Notes: a model not told the origin generated them from the letters alone. A DNA stretch of 64,000 bases from Streptomyces californicus (GCF_000717645.1 NZ_JNZZ01000001.1:248001-312000); one strand, 5' to 3'. Positions 8,686 to 17,650 are shown, numbered from the stretch's first letter. Numbers and translations: made by a program.

Positions 8686-9540
8686 GTGAAGCGCTCCGAT
8701 CTCTCCGCCGAGGCCCCCTCGCTCGCGGCCGGCATGGCCGCCGCCGACCACAGCCCGACCGGCCAGCTCCTCCAGACCCGCCACCGTGCCGCGCTCGTGG
8801 CGAGCTGGGACATCGCGCCCGGCTCGACCGTGCTCGAACTGGGCTGCGGACAGGGTGACACGACCGCCGTCCTCGCCGAGGCGGTCGGGCCCGGGGGCCG
8901 GGTGGTGGCCGTCGATCCGGCCGACCCCTCCTACGGGTCGCCGGTCACGCTCGGCGAATCGGCGGACCGGCTCGTGGCGGGCCCGCTCGGGTCCCGTATC
9001 GACTTCCGCTTCCGCACCGACGTCCTCGACCCGTCCGTCGACTTCCCCGACGGCGCGTTCGACCACGTGGTGCTCGCGCACTGCTCCTGGTACTTCGCCT
9101 CGCTCGGGCTGCTGCGGGACACCCTGGCCCGGGTACGGCCGTGGGCGCGGCGGCTGTGGTTCACCGAGTGGGACCTGACGCCCACGTCCGGCGACCAGAC
9201 GGCGCATCTCCTCGCCGTGCTGGTCCAGGGGCAGATCGAGGCCGCGGGGTCACCCGGTGTCGGCAACGTCCGCACGCCCTTCTCCCGCGAGGAGTTGCTG
9301 CGGCTCCTGCCCGGGACCGGCTGGCGCGCCGAGGGCGGCGGGCCGGTCGATACCGGCGCCCTCCAGGACGGCGACTGGGAGGTCGCCGCCTGCCTCGACC
9401 TGGTCGGATCACCGGAGCGCATGGCGTCGCTGCCCGAGCCGGTGCGCCGTCTCGTCCTCAGCCAGGCCGACGTCCTGCGGGCCGTCGCCGTGGAGCGCGG
9501 CAACCGTCCGCTCGCCGGATACACGGTCACCGCCCGCTGA
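8686..9540 (+). CDS. Class I SAM-dependent methyltransferase
   Basis: The 284-aa protein has the SAM-binding glycine motif VLELGCGQGDTT near residue 50, the acidic VVAVDPADP loop, and the later DGAFDHVVLAHCSWYF segment of Rossmann-fold methyltransferases. The substrate is not apparent. I chose the GTG at 8686 because GAGG precedes it by eight bases; the frame stays open upstream but without a better start. About 170 bp separate it from the chelatase, so it may have its own promoter. It converges on the iron-uptake operon. Confidence 0.8.
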   Translation: MKRSDLSAEAPSLAAGMAAADHSPTGQLLQTRHRAALVASWDIAPGSTVLELGCGQGDTTAVLAEAVGPGGRVVAVDPADPSYGSPVTLGESADRLVAGPLGSRIDFRFRTDVLDPSVDFPDGAFDHVVLAHCSWYFASLGLLRDTLARVRPWARRLWFTEWDLTPTSGDQTAHLLAVLVQGQIEAAGSPGVGNVRTPFSREELLRLLPGTGWRAEGGGPVDTGALQDGDWEVAACLDLVGSPERMASLPEPVRRLVLSQADVLRAVAVERGNRPLAGYTVTAR

Positions 9541-9663
9541 CCTGTCTTCCCGTGCGGTACGGGCCCGCTGCCCCGTTCTGTACGAGCCGGCCGGGCGGCG
9601 GCGCGGCGAGTCGGCCCGCCGGACCGGGCGCGCTCGGGTTCGGAGAAGCCCGCGTCGTGGTGG

Positions 9664-9709
9664 CGGGCGGCCTCGGCGTCGTACGCGGGCCACTCGCGGG
9701 GGCCGCCCG
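9664..9709. terminator. Weak hairpin between convergent genes
   Basis: CGGGCGGCC at 9664-9672 pairs perfectly with GGCCGCCCG at 9701-9709, across a 27-base loop. It lies between the convergent methyltransferase and fecE-like genes. There is no T-run, and the long loop makes it a modest candidate. Confidence 0.35.
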
Positions 9710-9714
9710 GCCCG

Positions 9715-10554
9715 TCAGCCGAGGGTCTTGGCCGGCTCCTCGGTCTCCGGCTCCGGGGTGTGGTGGCGGCCGACCGGGATCACCAGCGGGGTCCGGCTCA
9801 CCGGGTCCGTGGTGACCCGGCAGCGCAGGCCGAAGACGTCCTCGACGGTCTCGGCGGTGATCACGTCGGCCGGGGCGCCCTCCGCGACGACGCGGCCCTT
9901 CTTCATCGCGATGACGTGGTCGGCGTACCGGCAGGCCTGGTTGAGGTCGTGCAGGACCATGACGATCGTGCGGCCCTCGTTCCGGTTGAGGTCCACGACG
10001 AGGTCCAGGACGTCGATCTGGTGGGCGAGGTCGAGGTACGTCGTCGGCTCGTCGAGCAACAGGACCGGGGTGCCCTGGGCGACGGCCATGGCGATCCACG
10101 CGCGCTGGCGCTGGCCGCCGGAGAGTTCGTCCACTGCGCGGTCGGCGAGGTCGGTGGTGCCGGTCGCGGCGAGCGCGTCGTGTACCGCCTGCTCGTCGGC
10201 CTTGGTCCACTGCCGCCACCAGGTCTGGTGCGGGGAGCGGCCCCGGTTGACGAGGTCGATGACGGTGAGTCCATCGGGGGCGACGGGTGACTGCGGGAGG
10301 ATGCCGAGCCGCTGCGCCAACTCCCGGGTGGGAATGGCGTGCAGGGCGCGTCCGTCCAGGCTGACCGTGCCTTCGCGGGGGGCCAGCAGACGGGCCAGGG
10401 CGCGCAGCAGGGTGGACTTGCCGCAGGCGTTGGCGCCGACGATGGCGGTGATCCGGCCGGGCGGGACGGCCAGGTCGAGGCCGCTGACGACGACCCGGTC
10501 GTCGTAGCCCAGGCGCAGGCCCTCGGCCCGCAGGTCGGGTTCGGCGGTGGACAT
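9715..10554 (-). CDS. Ferric-siderophore ABC importer ATP-binding protein (FecE-like)
   Basis: The 279-aa ATPase carries Walker A GANACGKST near residue 40, the signature LSGGQRQRAWIAMA near residue 144, Walker B VLLLDEPTTYLD and the switch His in VLHDLNQA. The TYLDLAHQ segment is characteristic of the FecE/FhuC siderophore group. It is the last gene of a minus-strand operon: two FecCD permeases and a binding protein lie upstream, with 3 bp to the preceding gene. It would energise ferric-siderophore import. The siderophore itself cannot be told from sequence. Confidence 0.93.
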   Translation of the reverse strand: MSTAEPDLRAEGLRLGYDDRVVVSGLDLAVPPGRITAIVGANACGKSTLLRALARLLAPREGTVSLDGRALHAIPTRELAQRLGILPQSPVAPDGLTVIDLVNRGRSPHQTWWRQWTKADEQAVHDALAATGTTDLADRAVDELSGGQRQRAWIAMAVAQGTPVLLLDEPTTYLDLAHQIDVLDLVVDLNRNEGRTIVMVLHDLNQACRYADHVIAMKKGRVVAEGAPADVITAETVEDVFGLRCRVTTDPVSRTPLVIPVGRHHTPEPETEEPAKTLG

Positions 10555-10557
10555 CGG

Positions 10558-11661
10558 TCAGCCTCCTGAGCCCGCGCGGTTGACGCGGATGAGCAGCCAG
10601 AGCAGCACCGGGGCGCCGAGCACTCCGGTGACGATCCCGACGGGCAGTTCGGTGCCCGGGATCAGTTCGCGTGCCAGAACGTCGGACGCGAGGACGATGG
10701 CGGCGCCGGTGAGTCCGCCGGCGAGTGGGGGCGGCCAGGCCGTACGGCAGAGCCGCTGGGCGATCTGCGGGGCGGCGAGCGCCACGAACGCGACGGGCCC
10801 GGCGGCCGCGGTGGCGAAGGCGACCAGGCCGACGCCGGTGAGCAGGACGGTCAGGCGGACGGCCTGGACGCGGGTGCCGAGCCCCTTGGCCACGTCGTCG
10901 CCGAGTTGCAGCGTCCGCATGAGGCGGCCGATGAGCAGGGCGGCGGGGACCAGGACGACGAGGGCGTACGCGAGGGGCGCGGCCTGCTGCCAGTCACGGC
11001 CGTTGAGGTTGCCGACGAGCCAGCCGAGGGCGGCCTGCGCCTGGAAGCGGCCGCCCCGGGCGAGCAGGTAGTCGGTGGCGCTGAGGCAGATCCAGGAGAC
11101 GCCGATGCCGACGAGGATGATGCGGTAGCCGGTGGTGCCGCGCCGCCAGGCGAGCCCGTAGACGAGGAGGGCGCTGGCGAGGGCCCCGAGCAGACCGAGG
11201 GCCTGGGTGCCGAGGCCGAAGTCCCAGCCGAGCACGATGCCCGCGACCACGGCGGTGCCGGCGCCCTGGGTGAGGCCGATCATGTCGGGGCTGGCGAGCG
11301 GGTTGCGGGTCATCGTCTGAAACAGCGCCCCGGACATGCCGAACGCGATGCCGGCGAGGAGCCCCGTCATGGCGCGGGGCAGCCGCAGCTCCTGGACGAC
11401 GAGAAGGGTGCCCGGGTCGCCGGAGCCGGTGAGGGCGCGGGCCACGTCGGTGAGGGGGATGCCGTACTCGCCGATGGAGACGTTCCAGCACAGCGCCACG
11501 AAGACGGCGACGGCGAGCCCGGCGGAGACGGCGAGTTGGCGGGGGCGCAGGGTGCCGGACACCGGCGGGAAGGCGAGCCGGAAGGGCCGGGCGGCCCGGG
11601 CTCCGGCGGTCTTCCCGGTGGCGGTGTCGGTCTGGGTCTCGGTCTCGGTCTCGGTGGTCAT
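10558..11661 (-). CDS. FecCD-family siderophore permease, second subunit
   Basis: The 367-aa membrane protein starts with a polar Thr/Glu repeat tail (MTTETETETQTDT) and then shows the FecCD fold. LPRAMTGLLAGIAFGMSGALFQ, the MTRNPLASPDMIGLTQGAG motif and repeated hydrophobic helices are visible. It pairs with the upstream permease to form the transmembrane path of a siderophore importer. The ATG lies two bases downstream of the preceding stop. A third of the way in, GTTGYRIILVGIGVSW is also typical of the family. The N-terminal tail is unusual in composition but short. Confidence 0.92.
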   Translation of the reverse strand: MTTETETETQTDTATGKTAGARAARPFRLAFPPVSGTLRPRQLAVSAGLAVAVFVALCWNVSIGEYGIPLTDVARALTGSGDPGTLLVVQELRLPRAMTGLLAGIAFGMSGALFQTMTRNPLASPDMIGLTQGAGTAVVAGIVLGWDFGLGTQALGLLGALASALLVYGLAWRRGTTGYRIILVGIGVSWICLSATDYLLARGGRFQAQAALGWLVGNLNGRDWQQAAPLAYALVVLVPAALLIGRLMRTLQLGDDVAKGLGTRVQAVRLTVLLTGVGLVAFATAAAGPVAFVALAAPQIAQRLCRTAWPPPLAGGLTGAAIVLASDVLARELIPGTELPVGIVTGVLGAPVLLWLLIRVNRAGSGG

Positions 11662-11663
11662 GG

Positions 11664-12689
11664 TCAGATCTCCGCGAGGCGGCGTCGGCGGACCAGGGCG
11701 ATGAAGAACGGCCCGCCGAGGAAGGCGACGATGATCCCGGCCTGGACCTCGACGGGCCGGGCGATGACCCGGCCGAGGATGTCCGCGCCGAGCAGCAGTC
11801 CGGCGGCGAGCGCGGCCGAGAGCGGGAGCAGCCGGCGGTGGTCGGGGCCGAGCCCGGCGTACTGGGCGAGGACCCGGGCGACGTGCGGGACGACCAGGCC
11901 GATGAAGACGACGGGCCCGATCACCGCGACCGCCGCCCCGGTGAGCAGCGTGACGGCGACGACGCCCTGGAGGCGGACGAGGCCGAGCCTGCGGCCGAGG
12001 GAGGCGGCCACGTCGTCGCCGAGGGCGAGGCTGTTGAGGGCGGGGGCGCTCGCGAGGGCGAGGAGCGCGCCGAGTCCGAGGAAGGGCAGGACGCGCAGCA
12101 CGGTGGAGGCGTCCTGGTCGGCGAGCGATCCGGCCGACCAGAACCGGAAGCGGTCCAGCGCGGCCGGGTCGGTGAGGACGACGGCGCTGGTCAGCGAGGA
12201 CAGCACGGCGGTGACCGCGACTCCGGCGAGCGCGAGTTTCACCGGGGTCGACCCCGAACGCCCCAGCCGGCCCAGCAGATAGACGACGACGCTCGCCGCC
12301 ATGGCCCCGGCGAAGGCGAACCAGATGTAGCCGAGCAGCGAGCCGATGCCGGCGACCCCGGCGGCGATGACGATGGCGAACGCGGCTCCGGCGCTGACGC
12401 CGAGGATGCCGGGGTCGGCCAGCGGGTTGCGGGTCAGCGCCTGCATCACGCAGCCGGAGAGGCCGAGGGCGGCTCCGGCGGCGAGGCCCAGGACCGTACG
12501 CGGGACGCGCACGGACCAGACGACGTCCTCGACACGGGGGCCGGTCGGCTGTCCCGTCAGGGCCTTGATCACGTCGCCGGGCGGGATGCTGAGCGCCCCG
12601 AGGCCGAGCGAGAGCAGGCAGAGCACGACCAGCACGGCGGCGAGTGCGACCACGAGCAGCGCGGGGCGCCATCGGGCGGGGCGGGTCAC
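11664..12689 (-). CDS. FecCD-family siderophore permease, first subunit
   Basis: The 341-aa membrane protein starts at GTG and has the family motifs VPRTVLGLAAGAALGLSGCVMQ, LTRNPLADPGILGVSAGAA and the C-terminal GPVVFIGLVVPHVAR. About nine to ten hydrophobic segments are visible. It forms a heterodimer with the next gene product. The binding protein gene lies about 115 bp upstream on the same strand. A GTG start is accepted because the protein then begins just before the first membrane helix, as in relatives. Confidence 0.92.
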   Translation of the reverse strand: MTRPARWRPALLVVALAAVLVVLCLLSLGLGALSIPPGDVIKALTGQPTGPRVEDVVWSVRVPRTVLGLAAGAALGLSGCVMQALTRNPLADPGILGVSAGAAFAIVIAAGVAGIGSLLGYIWFAFAGAMAASVVVYLLGRLGRSGSTPVKLALAGVAVTAVLSSLTSAVVLTDPAALDRFRFWSAGSLADQDASTVLRVLPFLGLGALLALASAPALNSLALGDDVAASLGRRLGLVRLQGVVAVTLLTGAAVAVIGPVVFIGLVVPHVARVLAQYAGLGPDHRRLLPLSAALAAGLLLGADILGRVIARPVEVQAGIIVAFLGGPFFIALVRRRRLAEI

Positions 12690-12804
12690 GGGGCTGGCTC
12701 CACGGTCCGGTTCCTCACGGGAGGGGTGGGCGGGCCGCCCCGCGTCGACGGGGCGGCCCGGAAGGGACGGGTGGCCGGCCAGAACGGCAGCACACCCGAG
12801 GGCG

Positions 12805-13866
12805 TCAGGACGCGGGGTGCTCGACCTTCGTGTCCGTCTTGCCGTCCACGGCGGCGGCCAGCATCGGGACCAGGCGGTCGACGGTGTACGGGAGGCTGAG
12901 CGGGCTCACGAAGGAGATGGCGCTGCCGAAGTGGCTGCTCTCCTTCACCATGACCTCGCGGCCCTCCTTGGCGACGGCGAGCTTGCCGTACAGCGGGTCG
13001 GCGTGGAGCTTCCGGGTGTCCTTCGCCGGGTCGGTGACGATCCAGACGACGGCGTCGGTGTCCAGGAGGTCGGTGCGCTCCTTGCTGATGTTCGCGCCGA
13101 ACGCGTCGCCGACGACCGTGTTCAGGTCGGTGGGGAGCTGGAAACCGAGGCCGTTGAGGAGGCGGGAGCGGTTGTCCTGCGGGCCGTAGACGTACATGCC
13201 CTCGTACGGGGTGGCCATGACGGCGCTCCTGCCCTTGAACTCGGGGTGCGCGGCGGCGGCGTCGGTGATGTGCTTCTCGGTCCTGGCGACCAGGGCCTCG
13301 GCCTCGTCGCTCTTGCCGAGGGCCTTGCCGACCTGCGCGGTCTGGTCCTGCCAGGAGATGGACCAGTCCGGGCCGTCCTTGGGCTGGGCGACGACCGGGG
13401 CGATCTTGGAGAGGGTGCGGTACTGGTCCTTGGTGAGGCCCGAGTACAGGGCGAGGATCAGGTCGGGGCGCAGCGAGGCGATCTTCTCGACCTGGGGGCC
13501 GGTGCCGTCGTCGTGCAGGACGGTGGGCCGCGCCTTGTCGCCGAGGGCCTTCTCGGCCCAGGGGCCGATGGCGCCCTTGAACTCGCCGAGCCACTCCGTG
13601 GTCCCGACCGGGACCTTGCCGAGCGCGAGCACGGCGTCCTGGTCGGAGAGGCCGACCGTGACGATGCGCTGCGGCTCGGACTTGAGGGTGGTCGCGCCGT
13701 ACTTGTGGTCGAGGGTGACCGGGTAGGCCCCCTTCTTCGCGCTGTCGCCGGACGGTGCGGCGGCGTCGTCGCCGCTGTCGCCGGAGCCGCAGGCCGCGGC
13801 CCCGAAGAGCAGCAGGGCGGACGCGGCCACGGCGGTCAGCCGGGTGCGCTGGAACATGCGGAACAT
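12805..13866 (-). CDS. Iron-siderophore substrate-binding lipoprotein (FecB/FhuD-like)
   Basis: The 353-aa protein has a signal peptide ending in the lipobox LFGAAACGSGD (Cys near residue 26). It then shows the class III binding-protein fold: QRIVTVGLSDQDAVLALG, ASLRPDLILALYSGLTKDQY, and a C-terminal YTVDRLVPML. It would deliver ferric siderophores to the two permeases downstream. Length and domain order are normal. The gene lies 69 bp downstream of an exporter-fold ABC gene and so shares its transcript. The 3' end of that upstream gene is duplicated in the gap. Confidence 0.92.
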   Translation of the reverse strand: MFRMFQRTRLTAVAASALLLFGAAACGSGDSGDDAAAPSGDSAKKGAYPVTLDHKYGATTLKSEPQRIVTVGLSDQDAVLALGKVPVGTTEWLGEFKGAIGPWAEKALGDKARPTVLHDDGTGPQVEKIASLRPDLILALYSGLTKDQYRTLSKIAPVVAQPKDGPDWSISWQDQTAQVGKALGKSDEAEALVARTEKHITDAAAAHPEFKGRSAVMATPYEGMYVYGPQDNRSRLLNGLGFQLPTDLNTVVGDAFGANISKERTDLLDTDAVVWIVTDPAKDTRKLHADPLYGKLAVAKEGREVMVKESSHFGSAISFVSPLSLPYTVDRLVPMLAAAVDGKTDTKVEHPAS

Positions 13867-13919
13867 GACGGTTTCCTTCGGGAGGGCGGGCGGGCGCCGG
13901 GACGGACGTGGGCGTGGGG

Positions 13920-13951
13920 TCAGGGGTGCGGTGCTTCAGGGGTGCGGTGCG
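13920..13951 (-). repeat. Tandem 16-bp duplication that repeats the stop codon of the ABC gene
   Basis: On the minus strand the last 13 coding bases and the TGA of the gene ending at 13936 are followed at once by a second near-identical 16-bp unit that again ends in TGA (13920-13935). The period is exactly 16 bp and only the last base differs. This is a clean 3'-end tandem duplication. Confidence 0.8.
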
Positions 13952-15891
13952 GCACGGCTGCCGGACCAGGCGCGCCACAGGGCGGCGTACGGGCCGTCCG
14001 CGTCGCGCAGCATCTCGTGGGGGCCGCTCTCGACGACGCGCCCGGCCTCCAGCACGACGACGCGGTCGGCGGCGACGGCCTGGGTGAGGCGGTGGGCGAC
14101 GACGAGGGCGGTGCGGCCGGTGAGGGCGGCCCCGGCGGAGCGTTCCAGGGCCCGCGCCCCGGCGCTGCCGGCCTCGGCGGTCGCCTCGTCGAGGACGGCG
14201 AGGGCCGGGTCGGCCAGGACGAGCCGGGCGAGGGCGAGCTGCTGGGCGCGGGCGGCGTCGAGCCGGTGGCCGCCCTCGCCGACGACGGTGGCGAGTCCGT
14301 CCGGGAGCGCCGCGGCCCAGTCGAGCGCGTCCACGGTGGCCAGGGCCGCGCGGAGGTCGTCGTCGGTGGCGTCGGGGCGGGCGAGGCGGAGGTCGTCGGC
14401 GAGGGTGCCGGTGAAGACGTGGACCTCCTGGGTGACCAGGACGACCGACGGTCCGCCCGGGCCTGCCGGTGCGGTGACCGTTCCGGCGGTGGGACCCGTG
14501 ACCGTTCCGGCGGTGGGCTGCTGGACGCCGGCGACGATCCGGGCGAGCGTCGACTTCCCGGCTCCGCTGGCCCCGACGAGCGCGACGTGTTCGCCGGGCG
14601 CCAGGGTGAGGGACACCTCGTGCAGCACGGGGCGGCCGGGGCCGTAGGCGTGGCTGACGGCGTGGACGGAGACGGCGGCTTCCGGAGAGGCGACGCGCTG
14701 ACGCGGTACGGAGGCGGGCGCGGCCTTTCCGGGCGTCGCCTTTCCGGCGGGCTCCGGTTCTCCGGGCAACGGCTCTCCGTCGGGCTCCCGCCTTCCGGGC
14801 TCCGGCTTTCCAGCGGGCTCCAGCCTTCCGGGCTCCGGCCTTCCAGCGGCCTCCGGCTTTCCGGGCTTCGGCTCCGGCTGTTCCGCGAGGTCGGTCACGC
14901 CGACCAGGCGGGCGAGTCCGGCCGCCGCCGACTGGGCGTCGTCGAGGAGGACGAGCGCGGCGTTGACGGGCCCGAAGAGGCTGTGGAAGTAGAGGGCGGC
15001 GGCCGTGGCCGTACCGATGGACACCGCGCCGTCGCGGACCAGCCAGAATCCGGCGATCAGGACGGCGGCCAGGCCGATGTACTCGGCGATGTGCAGCCGT
15101 CCGTAGAAGCCGAGCACCAGGTTGACGCTGCGCATGGTGAGGTCGACGGCCTTGCGCGAGCGGTCCGCGCCGCGCTCGGTGTGCCGCTCCTCCAGCCGGT
15201 GGCCGCGTACGGTGACGGCCCCGCCGATCGTCTCCAGGAGCTGTTGCTGCTGAGCCCCGTTGGCGACGCGCTGGTCGGCGTAGAGCGTGACGGCGCGGCG
15301 TACGTACCAGCGGGCGGTGAGCAGTTGGACGGGGACGGCGAGCAGCGCGGCGAGGAGGAACCGTACGTCCAGCAGGGCCAGGGCGCCGAGGGTGAGGCCG
15401 ATCGCGAGGACGGAGCGGGCCATCTCGGGCAGGGCGGAGCGGACGGCCTCGGTGACCCGAGCGACGTCGCCGGTGACGCGGGCGGTGAGGTCTCCGGAGC
15501 CGGCGCGTTCCAGGCGGTCGGCGGGGAGGTTCAGGGCGCGTTCGACGAACTGCTCGCGCAGCCGGGCCAGGACGGTCTCGCCGAGGCGGGCGACGCGGGT
15601 CAGCCCGAGGGTCGTGGTGACGCCCTGGACGGCGGCGACCGCGATGAGCAGCACGACCGGAAGGGTCAGGTCTCCGGCGGGGCGGCCGTCGGCGACGACG
15701 TCGACGATCCGGCCCAGCAGCGGCTGGACGAGGAGACCAATGACGGTGGCCGCGACCAGCACGCCGATGCCGGTGAGGGCGAGGCCCCGGTCGGGCCGCA
15801 CCAGGGTGCGCAGGGCTGCGCGGGTGCGGGCAGCGGTGGCGACGGGGAGGAGCTCGGCGCCCTCGTCGGCGGTGTGCGGGGGCGTGGTCAT
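13936..15891 (-). CDS. ABC transporter, exporter fold, half B: intact Walker A/B, degenerate signature
   Basis: The 651-aa protein has an N-terminal six-helix type IV ABC membrane domain (residues about 35-330) and a C-terminal ATPase domain. Walker A GASGAGKST (near 443) and Walker B LAVLDEAT are intact, as is the H-loop VAHRLTQ. The expected LSGGQ signature is replaced by HRLDAARAQQ. Between the domains, residues about 335-400 form a Pro/Glu/Gly-rich linker of imperfect 10-11-residue repeats. Its start overlaps the stop of half A (ATGA). With half A it forms a heterodimer whose defects are complementary. Neighbouring FecBCDE genes and an iron box suggest a siderophore cargo. Export and IrtAB-like import are both possible. 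Confidence 0.85.
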   Translation of the reverse strand: MTTPPHTADEGAELLPVATAARTRAALRTLVRPDRGLALTGIGVLVAATVIGLLVQPLLGRIVDVVADGRPAGDLTLPVVLLIAVAAVQGVTTTLGLTRVARLGETVLARLREQFVERALNLPADRLERAGSGDLTARVTGDVARVTEAVRSALPEMARSVLAIGLTLGALALLDVRFLLAALLAVPVQLLTARWYVRRAVTLYADQRVANGAQQQQLLETIGGAVTVRGHRLEERHTERGADRSRKAVDLTMRSVNLVLGFYGRLHIAEYIGLAAVLIAGFWLVRDGAVSIGTATAAALYFHSLFGPVNAALVLLDDAQSAAAGLARLVGVTDLAEQPEPKPGKPEAAGRPEPGRLEPAGKPEPGRREPDGEPLPGEPEPAGKATPGKAAPASVPRQRVASPEAAVSVHAVSHAYGPGRPVLHEVSLTLAPGEHVALVGASGAGKSTLARIVAGVQQPTAGTVTGPTAGTVTAPAGPGGPSVVLVTQEVHVFTGTLADDLRLARPDATDDDLRAALATVDALDWAAALPDGLATVVGEGGHRLDAARAQQLALARLVLADPALAVLDEATAEAGSAGARALERSAGAALTGRTALVVAHRLTQAVAADRVVVLEAGRVVESGPHEMLRDADGPYAALWRAWSGSRAAPHP

Positions 15892-17582
15892 GTGAGCACC
15901 GCCGTGCGGTAGACGGGATGGTCGCGTACGAGGTCCTCGTGCGGGGCCTCGGCGGCGACGGTCCCGCCGTCGACGAGGACGACGCGGTCGGTCGCGGCGA
16001 GCAGGGCCGGGCTGCTGGTGACCAGGACGGTGGTACGGCCCGTGCGGGCGCGGCGGATGCCGGCGGCGATGCGGGCCTCGGTGGCGGCGTCGACGGCGGT
16101 GGTCGGGTCGTGGACGACGAGGACGGCCCGGTCGGCGGCGAGGGCGCGGGCCAGGGCGACCCGTTGGCGCTGGCCGCCGGAGAGGGAGCTGCCGCGTTCC
16201 CCGATCCGGCCGTGCGCGCCGCCGGGCAGGGTGGCGGCCACCTCGTCGACGGCGGCGGCGTCCATCGCGGGGTGCGGGTCGGTCCCGGCGGGGGCGGCGG
16301 CGGTGACGTTCTCCAGGAGGGTGCCGTCGAAGAGCTGGGCGTCGTGCTCGGCGACGAGCAGTGCCGAGCGCAGGGCGGCGGGGGCCAGTTCGGTGAGGGG
16401 GACGCCGTCGAGTTCGACGCTCCCCCGGTCCGGGTCGCAGCGGCGGGCCAGGCAGTGCAGCAGGGTGGCGGCGTCGGCCGGGTCGGTGACGACGAGCCCG
16501 AGGTGTTCGCCGGGGCGCACGGTCAGGTCGAGGGCGTCGAGTCCGGCGTGGCCGAGGCCGTTCAGGCGCAGTTCGCCGGGGGCGGGGACGGTGGGCTCCG
16601 CGCTGCCCCCGGTGGTCTCGCCGGGGGCGGCCAGCACATCGGCGATGCGGGCGGCGGAGGCGCGGCCCTTGGCCAGTTCGGCGCCGACCCAGGCCAGCAC
16701 GCTGATCGGTCCCGGCAGGAAGAGGGCGAGGCCGACGGCGGAGACGAGGGCGCCGAGGCCGATCGAGCCGCTGAGGACCAGACGGCCGCCGACGAGGGCG
16801 ACGAGCGCGATGAACGAGCCGGTCAGCGTGAGCATCAGACCGGTCTGGAGGGCGGCGGCGCGGGCGGCCCGCACGTTGGCGTCGCGGGAGGCCCGGCTGG
16901 TGGCGCGGTAGCGGGCGACGGCGGCGCGCTCGGCGCGCAGGCCCTTGAGCACACGGACCCCGGCGACCAGGTCGGCGGCCACCCCGGAGGCGTGCGCGGC
17001 CTGTTCCTGTTCGGCCTCGCTGCGGTGTTCCAGAGGGCGGGCCAGGAAGTGGCCGAGCGCCATCAGCACCGGGGCGCCGACAAGGACGAGGAGGCCGAGG
17101 GGCACGGAGGCGCGCAGCAGGAGCACCGCGCCCGCGACGACTCCGACGACGGCGGCGACGCCCAGGGTCAGGGCCATGTTGACCGCCCCGACGCGGCGGG
17201 CGTCCTCGGTGGCCACGTTGACCAGCGCGCCGGGCGGACGGCCCGCTTCCGCTCCTCCGTGCGGGGCGAGGACCCGGCGCAGGACGTCCAGGCGCAGTCG
17301 GTGGGCGGCCTGTTCGGCGGCGCGCTCACCGGCGCGGGCGCCGAAACGGAAGCCGTAGGAGAGGAGGGTGTAGACGACGGCGAGGACCACCAGCCAGAGC
17401 GTCAGCGCTCCTCCGTCGGGGCGGACCACGGCACGGTCGACGACGATCCCGATCAGAACGGGGACGAGGGCCTCGCCGATCTGGTGGCAGGCCCCGAGGA
17501 GGGAGCCGGCGACGACGTCCCGGCGCTGCCCGGCGACGGCGCGGCGTATGACGCCCCGCCCGGCGGCGCTGTCGGCCCCCAT
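15888..17582 (-). CDS. ABC transporter, exporter fold, half A: erased Walker motifs, intact LSGGQ
   Basis: The 564-aa protein has a six-helix exporter-type membrane domain (residues about 20-310) and an ATPase domain in which catalysis looks lost. The Walker A position reads LVVTDPADAATLL (near 364), with no Gly-Lys-Ser. Walker B reads VLVVHDPTTAVD, replacing Asp-Glu with His-Asp. The H-loop His is replaced in LVTSSPALL. The signature SLSGGQRQRVALARAL (near 466) is intact. I chose the ATG at 17582 because GGTGAGGAG precedes it; open frame continues 22 codons upstream. It is the first gene of the iron operon, about 70 bp downstream of an iron-box-like site. Confidence 0.85.
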   Translation of the reverse strand: MGADSAAGRGVIRRAVAGQRRDVVAGSLLGACHQIGEALVPVLIGIVVDRAVVRPDGGALTLWLVVLAVVYTLLSYGFRFGARAGERAAEQAAHRLRLDVLRRVLAPHGGAEAGRPPGALVNVATEDARRVGAVNMALTLGVAAVVGVVAGAVLLLRASVPLGLLVLVGAPVLMALGHFLARPLEHRSEAEQEQAAHASGVAADLVAGVRVLKGLRAERAAVARYRATSRASRDANVRAARAAALQTGLMLTLTGSFIALVALVGGRLVLSGSIGLGALVSAVGLALFLPGPISVLAWVGAELAKGRASAARIADVLAAPGETTGGSAEPTVPAPGELRLNGLGHAGLDALDLTVRPGEHLGLVVTDPADAATLLHCLARRCDPDRGSVELDGVPLTELAPAALRSALLVAEHDAQLFDGTLLENVTAAAPAGTDPHPAMDAAAVDEVAATLPGGAHGRIGERGSSLSGGQRQRVALARALAADRAVLVVHDPTTAVDAATEARIAAGIRRARTGRTTVLVTSSPALLAATDRVVLVDGGTVAAEAPHEDLVRDHPVYRTAVLT

Positions 17583-17650
17583 TCCCCTGCTCCTCACCGT
17601 GTCACGGACGGCGGAGAGGGCGATTTCCGGACAGCCACCTCCAGCCAAAC

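Noticed and set aside
12346..15912. A plus-strand open frame of 1188 codons opposite the siderophore ABC genes
   Set aside because: It is antisense to several genes with clear domains, is rich in Gly/Asp/Glu/Arg of low complexity, and has no family motif. Such frames are by-products of extreme third-position GC.
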